A stretch of DNA of 64,000 bases, taken from assembly GCA_913056345.1 (NCBI GenBank), contig CAJXMH010000001.1:1-64000 (forward strand), written 5' to 3'. The position numbers and the translations under genes were made by a program. Of the stretch, positions 41,516 through 51,216 are shown one piece after another (position 1 is the first letter of the stretch; each line of letters starts with the position of its first letter). The DNA is from an uncultured Flavobacteriales bacterium. GTDB lineage: Bacteria; Bacteroidota; Bacteroidia; Flavobacteriales_E; Vicingaceae. A model generated the notes under the pieces. That model saw nothing but the letters and a program-made list of their open reading frames with translations, did not search any database and was not told where the DNA came from.

Positions 41516-42211
41516 TCAACTTGCTTTAACAGCTAGTTTAAAACCTACACCGTGGATATTGATCAATTGAATCGAGTCGTCCTCTCTTAAGTATTTACGA
41601 AGCCTTGATATAAAGACATCCATACTTCTGCCATTGAAATAGTCATCGCTACCCCAAATGCTTTTAAGTGCAAGTTCTCTTGGCATCACTTCGTTAAGGT
41701 TTAAACAGAGCAAGCGGAGTAAATCAGCTTCTTTTTTGGTCAACCTTTTTTGCTTACCATCATGATCAAGGTATTGGTTAACGTAATCAAATTGAAATAG
41801 GCCTATTTGAAATTCCTTCTGATCTGCTTTTATGGCCTTTGGTTCCCGATTTAATATATTTTCAATACGTGCTTCTAGTTCTTTAAACTCAAATGGTTTA
41901 GTCAAATAGTCTCGTCCAAGTTTAAGGCCCCTAACTTTATCTTCAAGCATTGATTTTGCGGTTAGGAAAAGGAAAGGCAATTCGGGTTTGTGTTTTACGA
42001 TCTCTTCTGCTACATCAAAGCCACTCATTTTAGGCAGCATAATATCTAGAATGGCAAATTGAAAGCTTTCATTAAGGGCTTTTTTGAGTCCTTCTTTTCC
42101 ATTCGTGGCCCATTCAACTTGGTATTTGAGACCTTCTAAGTTGTCTTTAATCACAAAGCCAAGATTTAAATCATCTTCAACCAAGAGTATTTTAAGTTTA
42201 TGCTCCATCAA
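41516..42211 (-). CDS. OmpR-family response regulator
   Basis: DNA-binding regulator phosphorylated by the upstream-encoded kinase. In 231 residues the receiver has the acidic pair in LLVEDDLNLG, phospho-acceptor D56 in FAILDIMLPKMSG, T in FLFLTAKSM and K in LTKPFEFKEL. The C-terminal winged helix spans about 135-228 (RLTKKEADLLRLLCLN, GRSMDVFISRLRKYL, IHGVGFKL). The target regulon is not evident. It overlaps the kinase gene by 4 bp. Confidence 0.92.
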   Translation of the reverse strand: MMEHKLKILLVEDDLNLGFVIKDNLEGLKYQVEWATNGKEGLKKALNESFQFAILDIMLPKMSGFDVAEEIVKHKPELPFLFLTAKSMLEDKVRGLKLGRDYLTKPFEFKELEARIENILNREPKAIKADQKEFQIGLFQFDYVNQYLDHDGKQKRLTKKEADLLRLLCLNLNEVMPRELALKSIWGSDDYFNGRSMDVFISRLRKYLREDDSIQLINIHGVGFKLAVKAS

Positions 42212-43485
42212 GATTTACTTTTAGGGAAATAGATTCTGAAAGTAGAACCGCTTTTGGGTTCACTTTTCAATTGAATTTTACCGCCGTGTTTTTTCACCAT
42301 TTTGAGCACATAGTTTAAGCCGATACCAAAGCCTTTAACATCATGTTGATCACCTTTAGGAACACGGTAGAATTTTTCAAATACGTGCTTTTGCTCTTCT
42401 CGACTCATTCCTATCCCATTATCGCGCACCCTTAAACGAATGCCGTTTTTATGGTTTTCAGTCGAGATCTCAACTCGAGGTTGCCTTTCACAATACTTTA
42501 TGGCGTTATCTACTAAATTGAATAGGATATTAGTCAAGTGCGTAGGATCTCCCTTTATAACCGGGTTGTTTGCTTTTAGGTCTGTAATCACTTCACCTTC
42601 GTTTGCATCTAGGATTAAACGAAAGCCTGTAACGGTCTTATTTACAATGTCATGTAAATTCACTTCCTCAACGTTCAATTCTACCCTTTTTTCATCTAAA
42701 CTTGCCATCTGTAACACCTTGTCTACTTGCTTTTTTAGGCGCTCGCTTTCTTCTTTAATGATGTTGGCGTAGTTTTTTAAGCGCTCGGGGTCTTGGCTTA
42801 TATTGGGGTTGCTTAAGACTTCAGTGGAAAGGGCAATGGTAGAGATTGGCGTTTTGAGTTCGTGCGTCATATTGTTTATGAAGTCAGCTCTTACTTCAGA
42901 AAGTCGCTTTTGCTTTACGATGACCCAAATCGTGTAACTAAAGAACGCTACTACAAGTAGCAAGAAAATTGTAGAACCAATCCAGATTCCCATATCATCT
43001 ACTAAATAAAGGTCTTTTTGTGGGAAGTATACCCCAAAATAATGTGATGCTTTGTTCCAACGTTCACGATTTGAGGTCTGCCTAACCACATTTTTAGCTT
43101 CTTTTTCTAAGTTGACCACATTGCCAAACACAATGCTGTCTGTAAAGCAATCATATAAAATAAACTCAAAGGGCAAAGTCAGGTTTCTTGCTTGAAACTC
43201 TTGACTCAGCATGTTTTCGAGTAAATAAGGGTGTAGGGTATCGTTAGTAGAAGCAAGAAAGTAGTTGGAACTAATTTGTTTTACAGGTTCGTAAAGGGCT
43301 GAAGAGTCTTGGTTCAGTTGTTGGACTTCCCTTACTACATTGCTCAATGCTACGTGGACCCTTTCATTAAACTGTTTTTCTTCTAGATTGTAGGCCTTGT
43401 TGACCCAAAAAAGTTGGAAGCTAAAAACACCAATTACCGTAATTGCGGCAAAAAGTATTACAAGGCGAAGGTATTTTCTTTTCAT
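42208..43485 (-). CDS. Membrane sensor histidine kinase
   Basis: Paired with the OmpR-type regulator. The 425-residue protein has two membrane helices (about 6-27 and 167-190) around a periplasmic sensor of about 140 residues without a recognised fold, then a HisKA domain with phospho-accepting H208 in NNMTHELKTPIS, and an HATPase with the N box LVDNAIKYCE, G1 RDNGIGMS, F KFYRVPKGD and G2 GFGIGLNYV. All catalytic boxes are intact. Confidence 0.93.
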   Translation of the reverse strand: MKRKYLRLVILFAAITVIGVFSFQLFWVNKAYNLEEKQFNERVHVALSNVVREVQQLNQDSSALYEPVKQISSNYFLASTNDTLHPYLLENMLSQEFQARNLTLPFEFILYDCFTDSIVFGNVVNLEKEAKNVVRQTSNRERWNKASHYFGVYFPQKDLYLVDDMGIWIGSTIFLLLVVAFFSYTIWVIVKQKRLSEVRADFINNMTHELKTPISTIALSTEVLSNPNISQDPERLKNYANIIKEESERLKKQVDKVLQMASLDEKRVELNVEEVNLHDIVNKTVTGFRLILDANEGEVITDLKANNPVIKGDPTHLTNILFNLVDNAIKYCERQPRVEISTENHKNGIRLRVRDNGIGMSREEQKHVFEKFYRVPKGDQHDVKGFGIGLNYVLKMVKKHGGKIQLKSEPKSGSTFRIYFPKSKS

Positions 43486-43561
43486 TATTCGCTAAATTAG
43501 AACAGAATTAGGCTCCTTAAAAGCAGATTAACGGAAAATTAACAAAAGCATTGAAAGTCAG

Positions 43562-43789
43562 ATGAATTTCCCCCAATATAGGCGTTACACTAATCGGCGA
43601 AGCTGTTTTAAAATACTCAACGAAATGGAGTTTGTTGAAAGACGAAAAGAACCCAAAGGGATGCAGGATTATCAGTTTGTGGCCAAAACACTGCCAGATC
43701 GAAATCTTATACAGGATATGCTCTATCAACCTGAACCACATTGGGAAATAATAAATGAACTTGAGTGGCTAGATTTTAGAAAAGTATAG
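43562..43789 (+). CDS. Small conserved Bacteroidota protein
   Basis: Unknown function. The 75-residue product (starting MNFPQYRRYTNRR) resembles a family of about 75-residue proteins I recall from Flavobacteria that share a FPQYRKY start and an ILPDRNFIQDML block, here TLPDRNLIQDML. It is soluble and lies divergent from the kinase gene. Confidence 0.6.
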   Translation: MNFPQYRRYTNRRSCFKILNEMEFVERRKEPKGMQDYQFVAKTLPDRNLIQDMLYQPEPHWEIINELEWLDFRKV

Positions 43790-43870
43790 ATTGGTATTCT
43801 TGGTTTAAGGCCTCTTTTTGAACATCTGCTGATGCATACCGTTTTATTAAATGAATCAAATCATTTACCA

Positions 43871-44233
43871 ATGGACTACTTAATTATTGCCCTTAAACTC
43901 ATAGTAGGAATCAGCATTTTAAATGTTTGGCTACTTCGCTTTTCGAATAGTTCACCTTTTAGGGGTGGAGATGCAGAAAACATGAAAGAGGAATTCGAAG
44001 CTTATAATTTACCTGAAAACTTCATGTTTCTTATTGGTGTATCTAAAGTCTCTTTAGCGATTGGTCTGATAGCATCAATTTGGTTTGCTGAATTAGAATT
44101 TTACTGTGCGTTGGGTATCGCAGCTTTAATGCTAGGTGCAGTGGGAATGCATGTAAAAATCAAGGACCCGCTTAAAAAGTCTTTCCCTGCCTTCACTTTC
44201 TTAGTCTTGTCTTTAGCAATTGCTTTTCTCTAA
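43871..44233 (+). CDS. DoxX-like membrane protein
   Basis: The start at 43871 (MDYLIIALKLIVGISILN) removes a weak N-terminal extension present when 43832 is used. The 120-residue protein has four helices and a DoxX-like layout (SILNVWLLRFSNSSPFRGG, FMFLIGVSKVSLAIGLIA, MHVKIKDPLKKSFPAF). It converges with a second DoxX-like gene, 4 bp overlapping, and both share the K-I-K-D-x-(L/F)-K-(K/E) loop, so they look like ancient paralogues. Substrate unknown. Confidence 0.7.
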   Translation: MDYLIIALKLIVGISILNVWLLRFSNSSPFRGGDAENMKEEFEAYNLPENFMFLIGVSKVSLAIGLIASIWFAELEFYCALGIAALMLGAVGMHVKIKDPLKKSFPAFTFLVLSLAIAFL

Positions 44234-44583
44234 AACTTTACTGCTTGCAACCCTAAAGCAATTCCAAGGTTGATCAGCATGAAAAGGAAAGATGGAAAAG
44301 TTTCTTTGAAAGAATCTTTAATCTTTAATCGTGTGATAAAACCCAAGAGCATTAGAAGAGACAGACCTGATGCGGCTAATACGCCGATGAGAGGAAAATA
44401 AAGTCCTAGTAGAAGTCCCGTAGCTCCTAAAAGTTGCAGTATACCTGTTAGTGTTCGGTAAGGAGCCAATCCAAAACGTTTAAACTCTGATTTTAAAAAG
44501 TCAGAGTAAAGACAATTAAAGCCATAGAAATAAAAGGCTAAGGCACAAAATACGACACTTATTTGCAAGCTAATCAAAAGCAT
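44230..44583 (-). CDS. DoxX-like membrane protein
   Basis: The start at 44583 (MLLISLQISVVFCALAFYFYG) gives 117 residues; the longer frame reaches into the M49 peptidase promoter. Four helices with GILQLLGATGLLLGLYFP and TRLKIKDSFKETFPSFLF. Similar in size and loop sequence to the convergent neighbour. Related DoxX proteins are thought to touch redox or quinone biology, but nothing in this sequence shows it. Confidence 0.72.
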   Translation of the reverse strand: MLLISLQISVVFCALAFYFYGFNCLYSDFLKSEFKRFGLAPYRTLTGILQLLGATGLLLGLYFPLIGVLAASGLSLLMLLGFITRLKIKDSFKETFPSFLFMLINLGIALGLQAVKF

Positions 44584-44612
44584 ATTCCTATAACAAAATA
44601 TCTTTCTCGAAG

Positions 44613-44643
44613 TTGTGCCGATTGCCTGAATAATATATCTTCG
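44613..44643 (+). promoter_or_regulatory. Candidate promoter of the M49 peptidase gene
   Basis: TTG (44613-44615), 20 bp, then TATCTTCG (44636-44643), one base off TAnnTTTG. It lies about 23 bp before the ATG at 44666 and downstream of the divergent DoxX-like start. Confidence 0.35.
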
Positions 44644-44665
44644 TAATTCACTATTTATTTTACCT

Positions 44666-46756
44666 ATGAAATTTAAGCATTGGAGTGCTTTAGCACTTTT
44701 ATCATTCGGTTTATTTGCTTGCCAATCAAATGGAGCAAAGGAAGAAAAATCATCTGAAACCATCATAGAAAAAAAGGAGTTTGATGAAAATGATGATTTT
44801 CAATATACCGCCGAGCGTTTCGCAGACCTAAAGCTCATTCGTTACCAAGTACCTGGTTTTGATGAATTATCAGTTCAAAAAAAGGAATTGCTCTACTATC
44901 TATATCAGGCAGCCTTAAGTGGGAGAGATATTATGTATGATCAAAACTATCGTCATAATTTACAATTGAGAAAATTATTTGAGGCGATTGTCAGCAAGGA
45001 AGATAAACTAAATGATGATGCTGAGTTTGGTAAGTTTTTAGTTTATGTTAAACGCTTTTGGTTTAGTAACGGCATTCATCATCATTATTCCAACAATAAA
45101 TTTGAGCCCGAATTTTCACAAGAGTTTTTTTCTAGGGCAGTTGATGTATTAAAAGAAGATGAATTACCACTAAAGCCCGGACAAACAAAAGCAGATATGC
45201 TCACTGAGCTTACTGAAGTGATTTTTAATCCTGAAATAGATCCTAAAAAGGTCTCATTAGATGCTGATCGCGACCTTGTTAAAGCTTCGGCTATTAATTT
45301 TTACGGTCCTGAAGTAACACAAGCAGAAGTAGAGACTTATTACGAAGGATTAGATAAAGTGGATAATGAGGCTCCCGAGTACGGATTAAATACACAGTTA
45401 GTAAAACAAGATGGGAAAATAGTAGCCAATACATGGAAAGTGGGTGGAATGTACACCGAAGCTATTGAAGAAATGGTTAATTGGTTAGAAAAAGCAGCTG
45501 TTGTTGCCGAAAATGAGCAGCAAGCACTCACTTTAAATCGTTTAATCAAGTATTACCAAAGTGGAAATGTTGAAGATTGGGATGAGTACAACATTGCTTG
45601 GGTTAATGATACCAATTCTCGTACGGATGTGGTAAACGGTTTTATTGAAGTTTATAATGATCCGCTGGGTTATAAGGGTTCTTTTGAGTCAGTGGTTTCT
45701 TTTAAAGATATGGAGGCTACCGAACGAATAGAAGCGGTAAGTAAAGAGGCGCAATGGTTCGAAGACAATTCTCCCATTATGGATGAACATAAAAAGGAGA
45801 ATGTCAAAGGAATCACAGGAAAGGTAATTACTGTAGTGGTTGAGTCTGGAGATGCTTCGCCCTCCACGCCAATCGGTATCAATTTGCCCAATAATGGTTG
45901 GATTAGAGAGCAACATGGATCTAAAAGTGTGAGTTTAGGCAATATTGTGCATGCTTATGAAATGTCATCAAAAGAGGGAAAGAGCTCGTTAACCGAATTT
46001 GCCTATGATGAGGCAGAAGTTGAAAGAGCTAAAAAGTATGGCAGCATTGCAGATCTTTTACATACCGATCTGCACGAAGTAATTGGACACGCATCAGGAA
46101 AGGTTAATCCTGGAATCGGAACGCCAAAAGAAACCCTAAAAAATTATGCTTCAACCCTTGAGGAGGGTAGAGCAGACCTCGTTGCTCTTTACTTTCTTTA
46201 TGATCAAAAGTTAGTAGAAATGGGCTTGATTCCTTCTTTAGAAGCAGGTAAGGTAGCCTATGACGATTACATTAAAAATGGCTTAATGCTTCAGTTAAGA
46301 AGATTGGAGAAGGGTGAACAGATAGAAGAGGCTCATATGCGAAACCGTCAAATGATTGCCAAATGGGTTTATGAGAAGGCTGCATTGGATAGCGCAATTG
46401 TGAAAATGATAAAAGATGATAAGACCTATTTTGTGATTCAAGACTATGATAAAGTAAGAAACCTATTTGGTGAATTGTTGAAAGAGCTACAACGAATTAA
46501 ATCTGAGGGCGATTACGCAGCTGGGAGGGCATTGGTTGAAGCTTATGCAGTAGAAGTAGACGCTGAGCTTCATCAAGAGGTTCTAGATCGTTATGCTGCT
46601 TTAAACACTGCTCCATATGGAGGTTTTATAAATCCTGTATTGGAGGCAGTAACAGAAAATGGCAAAATAGTGGATGTAAAGGTTGAATATCCTAAAGATT
46701 TTAAGGAACAAATGCTTTACTATGGTGAGAAGTATTCACTCCTGCCTTTAAAGTAA
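44666..46756 (+). CDS. M49-family dipeptidyl peptidase III-like lipoprotein
   Basis: Zinc exopeptidase removing dipeptides from peptide N-termini. The 696-residue protein has a lipoprotein signal (ALLSFGLFACQSNG, Cys19), a rarely exported form of this otherwise often cytosolic enzyme. The zinc motif is HEVIGH (470-475, the family's HELLGH), followed by the second ligand in LEEGRADLVALYF (E499/E500). GINLPNNGWIREQHGSKSV matches the substrate-binding region. Length fits the bacterial branch of the family. Confidence 0.87.
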   Translation: MKFKHWSALALLSFGLFACQSNGAKEEKSSETIIEKKEFDENDDFQYTAERFADLKLIRYQVPGFDELSVQKKELLYYLYQAALSGRDIMYDQNYRHNLQLRKLFEAIVSKEDKLNDDAEFGKFLVYVKRFWFSNGIHHHYSNNKFEPEFSQEFFSRAVDVLKEDELPLKPGQTKADMLTELTEVIFNPEIDPKKVSLDADRDLVKASAINFYGPEVTQAEVETYYEGLDKVDNEAPEYGLNTQLVKQDGKIVANTWKVGGMYTEAIEEMVNWLEKAAVVAENEQQALTLNRLIKYYQSGNVEDWDEYNIAWVNDTNSRTDVVNGFIEVYNDPLGYKGSFESVVSFKDMEATERIEAVSKEAQWFEDNSPIMDEHKKENVKGITGKVITVVVESGDASPSTPIGINLPNNGWIREQHGSKSVSLGNIVHAYEMSSKEGKSSLTEFAYDEAEVERAKKYGSIADLLHTDLHEVIGHASGKVNPGIGTPKETLKNYASTLEEGRADLVALYFLYDQKLVEMGLIPSLEAGKVAYDDYIKNGLMLQLRRLEKGEQIEEAHMRNRQMIAKWVYEKAALDSAIVKMIKDDKTYFVIQDYDKVRNLFGELLKELQRIKSEGDYAAGRALVEAYAVEVDAELHQEVLDRYAALNTAPYGGFINPVLEAVTENGKIVDVKVEYPKDFKEQMLYYGEKYSLLPLK

Positions 46757-46805
46757 TAAAGTGCCTCACTTTTTGAACAAGCCTTAAGGCAATTAGTCTT
46801 GGGGC

Positions 46806-47855
46806 TTAATTTTTCATAAAAGGCTTGGAGTAGCTCACACCTGATCTTGACCTTAATTCAAGCAGGTAACTTCCTTTAGGTAAATTCATCAGATCGATTT
46901 TGGTATTTTGATCTTCGATTATTCCTGACTGAATCAATTTTCCCTGCTGATCGAATATGCGAAACTCATTTCCAGAGAAATCCTGTTTCGAAAATTCAAC
47001 CTTAAGGTAATCGAGCGCGGGATTAGGGTAGAGCAGGAATTTGGGCACTTTCTTTTCCTGAATTGAGCTAATAATACCTAAGCACCAATTCGTGGCCTCA
47101 AGGATATGCCGCTGAAAAAGAGTGTCTGAAGTAAAGTTGCTACTCAAGTGTCCCATTGAAGTGTAGAATACTTTACCCCCAAAAACATTTTGCTTGTACC
47201 AAGAAACAGCCCTGGCTGAATCATAAGAGTTTACTTGCCCATTAGGGCCAACCGTTTCTTCAACATTCAAAACAATTCGAATAGTAGAATCTAAATAACC
47301 GTTTTCCCAATAATAGTATTCTTCTGCTTTACTCCAGGGGTTCGGTAAGTGATTTGTACTTTGATGAGGAATAAATTTAGAGATATCATAAACCGGAGTG
47401 CCTCTTACATGATTAGGAGCTCGCTGAACGCTACCACCTAAAGTTTCAGCATAGAAGTCCCAAACTCCGGTTGAAGAGCCGTTTGCTGAGGTATGCCGAT
47501 AAGTATCAGTTGCTGCATGAATGCCAAGTAGGTTTCCTCCATTTTGTATGTATTGTTCAAAGTTTGATCGTTGGGTGCTATCAAGGATGGCATTTCCTGA
47601 AGTATTGCTGAATACAATCAGGTCATATGTTTGCAGATTGCTTAAGTTATTGAATTCTGATCCATCAAGATCATGAATAACGGTTAAGTTTCTACTATTA
47701 GGTAACTGAAATTGCTGAAACATACTAAAGGATTGATTCCGTGTTTGATGATCGAAACCTGATGTTTCTGAGTAATGCAGAATTTTTATTGTATTCTGTG
47801 CACTAACTGATGTACTCAAAAAAAGCAACAGAATAAGAGTGGTGATACGATTCAT
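46806..47855 (-). CDS. ThuA-domain protein with T9SS sorting domain
   Basis: Secreted protein of 349 residues. After a signal peptide (about 1-19) the ThuA-like glutamine-amidotransferase fold spans about 20-265 (KILHYSETSGFDHQT, DLIVFSNTSGNAILD, GGNLLGIHAATDTYRH, GGKVFYTSMGH). The C-terminal 75 residues (LLYPNPALDYLKVEF, FRIFDQQGKLIQSG, NLPKGSYLLELRS) form a type A T9SS sorting domain, so it leaves the cell or is surface-attached. ThuA proteins act in sugar metabolism, often on trehalose-related compounds, substrate unknown here. Confidence 0.88.
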   Translation of the reverse strand: MNRITTLILLLFLSTSVSAQNTIKILHYSETSGFDHQTRNQSFSMFQQFQLPNSRNLTVIHDLDGSEFNNLSNLQTYDLIVFSNTSGNAILDSTQRSNFEQYIQNGGNLLGIHAATDTYRHTSANGSSTGVWDFYAETLGGSVQRAPNHVRGTPVYDISKFIPHQSTNHLPNPWSKAEEYYYWENGYLDSTIRIVLNVEETVGPNGQVNSYDSARAVSWYKQNVFGGKVFYTSMGHLSSNFTSDTLFQRHILEATNWCLGIISSIQEKKVPKFLLYPNPALDYLKVEFSKQDFSGNEFRIFDQQGKLIQSGIIEDQNTKIDLMNLPKGSYLLELRSRSGVSYSKPFMKN

Positions 47856-47947
47856 AGACTTGAAGTTGAGACCTGCTTGTATAAAATAAACAATTGTTAT
47901 TCAATTTCTACAAATTCTAGCGATTTAATTGATTCTCAAATTATGCA

Positions 47948-49159
47948 ATGTTATTTGCTCAAGGGATTACTTATGGTCAACTTTACTCTTCTGAATCAAT
48001 CAATTTGAGGTATCTATCTTGTTTACTTTTTTGTTTCTTCACCTGCATAAGTACTATTCATGCACAAAAGCTTATTGATGATATCACAGATTTTTTTGAA
48101 TTTGAGTTACACAGCAAGGAAAGAGATTCTACGCATTACACTACTAAGCTTGTAATAGCGCCAGTAGTTTCCTACGAACCTTCTACAAGTTTGGGTTTTG
48201 GAGGTGGAACGAAGCTTTTATTTAAACCTAAAAAAGCTGGTAAGGAAACCCGGACCTCTAATATTCCAATTTCAGCTAGGTACACACTTCGCAACCAATT
48301 TATATTAACCTCCGACTATGATATTTTCTTTCCTCAAGAAAAGTACTTGCTCAAGGGCAGAACGCGTTTTTCTGGTTATCCAATCAGCTATTTTGGAATT
48401 GGAAATCAGAGTTTGACTGAATTTAAAAGAGAGGTTAGTTTTAACCAATTATCCATCGAGCCTTTATTGCTTAAACGGATAATTCCTAACTTTTTTCTTG
48501 GTGGAGGTTTTAGACTTTTACACACAGGCGGGGCAAAATTACAAGAGGGCGAAGAGGTGATGGGTTCTAAGCAAGCATTGTTGGATTCATTGAACAATTT
48601 TTCCCTTGGAGTGGAATTAGCCGCTGTGTTAGACAGCAGGGATAACATTTTGAACGCAACCGATGGGACCTTATTTGAATTTACGCATGGGATTTATGAT
48701 GCATTTTTAGGAAGTGAACGAAATTATATGCTCTCAAAAGCTGACTTTAGAAAGTACTTTAAGGTAAATCCTGAAAAATTGGATGTTCTGGCCTTTCAGC
48801 TTTTCACAAGACTCTCATGGGGAGAAAGTCCTGTATTAGACTTGCCAAACCTTGGTGGACAAGCATTATTAAGAGGCTATCAGGAGGGACGTTTCCGAGA
48901 TCAATTTGCTTATTTCACACAAGTAGAATATCGCTGGCAAACCTTTAGAAGGATTGGATTTGTTTTCTTTGGAGGTACGGGAAGTGTGGCCTCTCAAAAT
49001 GAAACACTTCAACTCAAAGACCTTAAATACTCCCTTGGTTCAGGCATTCGTCTTAAGATCGTGGAAAGCGAAAACTTGAATATTCGATTCGATTACGCCC
49101 TCGGATTTGGCAATGAAAACGCCAATAATTTCTACTTGGGCATTGCGGAAGCTTTTTAA
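47948..49159 (+). CDS. BamA/TamA-like outer-membrane surface antigen
   Basis: Outer-membrane 16-strand-type barrel without visible POTRA domains. The only ATG is at 47948, but the signal peptide (RYLSCLLFCFFTCISTIHAQ) begins at residue 21, so a TTG at 48005 may be the true start. The mature 360 residues match the family's barrel with APVVSYEPSTSLGFGGGTKLLF, LDSRDNILNATDGTLFEF and the C-terminal LGGQALLRGYQEGRFRD, corresponding to the conserved RGY motif of BamA lids. Function beyond the barrel is unknown. Confidence 0.82.
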   Translation: MLFAQGITYGQLYSSESINLRYLSCLLFCFFTCISTIHAQKLIDDITDFFEFELHSKERDSTHYTTKLVIAPVVSYEPSTSLGFGGGTKLLFKPKKAGKETRTSNIPISARYTLRNQFILTSDYDIFFPQEKYLLKGRTRFSGYPISYFGIGNQSLTEFKREVSFNQLSIEPLLLKRIIPNFFLGGGFRLLHTGGAKLQEGEEVMGSKQALLDSLNNFSLGVELAAVLDSRDNILNATDGTLFEFTHGIYDAFLGSERNYMLSKADFRKYFKVNPEKLDVLAFQLFTRLSWGESPVLDLPNLGGQALLRGYQEGRFRDQFAYFTQVEYRWQTFRRIGFVFFGGTGSVASQNETLQLKDLKYSLGSGIRLKIVESENLNIRFDYALGFGNENANNFYLGIAEAF

Positions 49160-49313
49160 AGTCAAAATACGTTCTCTTCTTTTCCTCTTTTTAATCTTGA
49201 AATAGTTACTTCCAATTCATTATTTTAGACTTTCGAGAAAATAGGTTTTGATGGATAAGGTCATATAAGCCTATTTTATAAAGCAAATAGAATTAATTAA
49301 ACCCGAGTAAAAA

Positions 49314-51209
49314 ATGGATCTTCGCATCAAATCGTACCAAGAATACCAAGAAAAATATCAAAAAAGCACAGAGGATCCTGAGGGATTTTGGGATGATATA
49401 GCCAAGCAGTTTGTATGGCAAAAACCCTACGATAAAGTTTGTGAATGGGAGTTTGAAACACCTGATGTAAAGTGGTTCTTAAACGGTCAGCTTAACATTA
49501 CCGAAAACTGTTTGGACCGACACTTAGAAAGAAGAGGGAACAAACTAGCCTTGATCTGGGAGCCCAACGACCCGAAAGAAGCATTTGTGCGTTACACTTA
49601 TCGTGAACTTCACGATAAAGTATGTGCTTTTGCAAATGGTTTAAAGAATAAAGGCATTAAAAAAGGAGATCGGGTAGTAATCTACATGCCCATGATTCCC
49701 GAATTAACCATAGCCGTTTTAGCTTGTGCTAGAATTGGGGCGGTTCATTCAGTGGTTTTTGCAGGCTTTAGCGCCAATGCAATGGCCGATAGGATTAACG
49801 ACGCTCAAGCAAAAATGGTAATTACTGCTGATGGTCTTAACAGAGGAACCAAGCAAGTGCCCTTAAAGCGCGTCGTTAATGAAGCCTTAAGAGCTTGTGA
49901 ATCCGTAGAAACAGTAGTTGTTTACAATTGCATCAACTGGTCGCCTGAAATGATAGAAGGCCGTGATTTTTGGTGGAACGATGTAATTAGTGGAATGAGC
50001 ACCGTTTGTCCTGCTGAACCTATGAAATCTGAAGATATGCTCTTTATACTCTATACCTCAGGATCAACTGGAAAACCAAAAGGAGTAGTGCATACCTGTG
50101 GTGGATACATGGTTTATGCTGCATATTCTTTCCAAAATGTATTTCAATATACTGAAAGTGATGTTTACTGGTGTACGGCTGATATTGGCTGGATCACCGG
50201 TCATACTTATATCGTATATGGGCCAATGCTTTCCGGGGCTACTACTATGATGTTTGAAGGTGTGCCTACCTACCCGGACGCTGGGCGTTTTTGGCAAGTT
50301 TGTGATAAGCATGGGGTAAACCTTTTCTACACCGCACCAACTGCCATTAGAGCATTAATGGGACATGGAGATGATCATGTGTTAAGTTATAGCCTTGACT
50401 CATTAAAAGTTTTAGGAACGGTAGGGGAGCCCATTAATGAAGAAGCGTGGAATTGGTACAGAGTCCATGTAGGCAAAGAACGCTGTCCAATAGTTGATAC
50501 TTGGTGGCAAACTGAAACGGGGGGAATCATGATCTCCGGACTTGGTGACCTAAGTCCTCAAAAGGCAGCTCATGCAGGCTATCCTCTTCCGGGAATTCAG
50601 CCCGTGCTATTGGATCAAGATGGAAAAGAGATTAACGAAAATGGAGTAGAAGGTTATTTATGTATTAAACACCCTTGGCCATCTATATTACGCACAACTT
50701 ATGGTGATCATGAGCGCTGCAAGAATACCTATTTCTCACATTATGAAGGCTACTATTTTACAGGTGATGGAGCCAAGCGAGATGAAAATGGAATGTATCG
50801 GATCATTGGTAGGGTTGATGATGTGATCAACGTTAGTGGACACCGATTTGGAACAGCCGAAATTGAAGACGCCATCAACCACAATAAAATGGTGGTAGAG
50901 TCTGCCGTAGTTGGCTACCCTCATGATGTAAAAGGACAAGGTATATACGCCTACATTGTATGTGAAAACTTGCCGAAAGATGTTGAACTCGCTAAAGGTG
51001 AAATAATCGAGACGGTAGTTGAGCGTATTGGCAAGATCGCTAAACCAGAGAAAATACAGTTCGTAAGTGGCTTACCTAAAACGCGTTCAGGAAAAATAAT
51101 GCGTCGCATATTACGTAAGGTCGCTGAAGGTGAGCCAGATAAATTAGGTGATACCTCTACCTTGCTAGACCCGGAAGTAGTAGAAGAAATAGTTGAAGGC
51201 GCGCTTTAA
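49314..51209 (+). CDS. acs: Acetyl-CoA synthetase
   Basis: Activates acetate to acetyl-CoA via acetyl-AMP. In 631 residues the AMP-binding motif LYTSGSTGKPKGVVH (about 245-259), DTWWQTETGGIMI, YYFTGDGAKRDENGMYRIIGRVDDVINVSGHRFGTAEIE (split by the hinge) and the C-terminal catalytic lysine in TRSGKIMRR (K593, often acetylated in homologues) are all present. The order of blocks is that of the AMP-forming type. Upstream about 150 bp without a gene probably hold the promoter. Confidence 0.95.
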   Translation: MDLRIKSYQEYQEKYQKSTEDPEGFWDDIAKQFVWQKPYDKVCEWEFETPDVKWFLNGQLNITENCLDRHLERRGNKLALIWEPNDPKEAFVRYTYRELHDKVCAFANGLKNKGIKKGDRVVIYMPMIPELTIAVLACARIGAVHSVVFAGFSANAMADRINDAQAKMVITADGLNRGTKQVPLKRVVNEALRACESVETVVVYNCINWSPEMIEGRDFWWNDVISGMSTVCPAEPMKSEDMLFILYTSGSTGKPKGVVHTCGGYMVYAAYSFQNVFQYTESDVYWCTADIGWITGHTYIVYGPMLSGATTMMFEGVPTYPDAGRFWQVCDKHGVNLFYTAPTAIRALMGHGDDHVLSYSLDSLKVLGTVGEPINEEAWNWYRVHVGKERCPIVDTWWQTETGGIMISGLGDLSPQKAAHAGYPLPGIQPVLLDQDGKEINENGVEGYLCIKHPWPSILRTTYGDHERCKNTYFSHYEGYYFTGDGAKRDENGMYRIIGRVDDVINVSGHRFGTAEIEDAINHNKMVVESAVVGYPHDVKGQGIYAYIVCENLPKDVELAKGEIIETVVERIGKIAKPEKIQFVSGLPKTRSGKIMRRILRKVAEGEPDKLGDTSTLLDPEVVEEIVEGAL

Positions 51210-51216
51210 AAAGCTG

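Noticed and set aside
46757-46805. Bidirectional terminator between the M49 and ThuA genes
   Set aside because: The GCCTTAAGGC palindrome is short and lacks a T-run on either strand.
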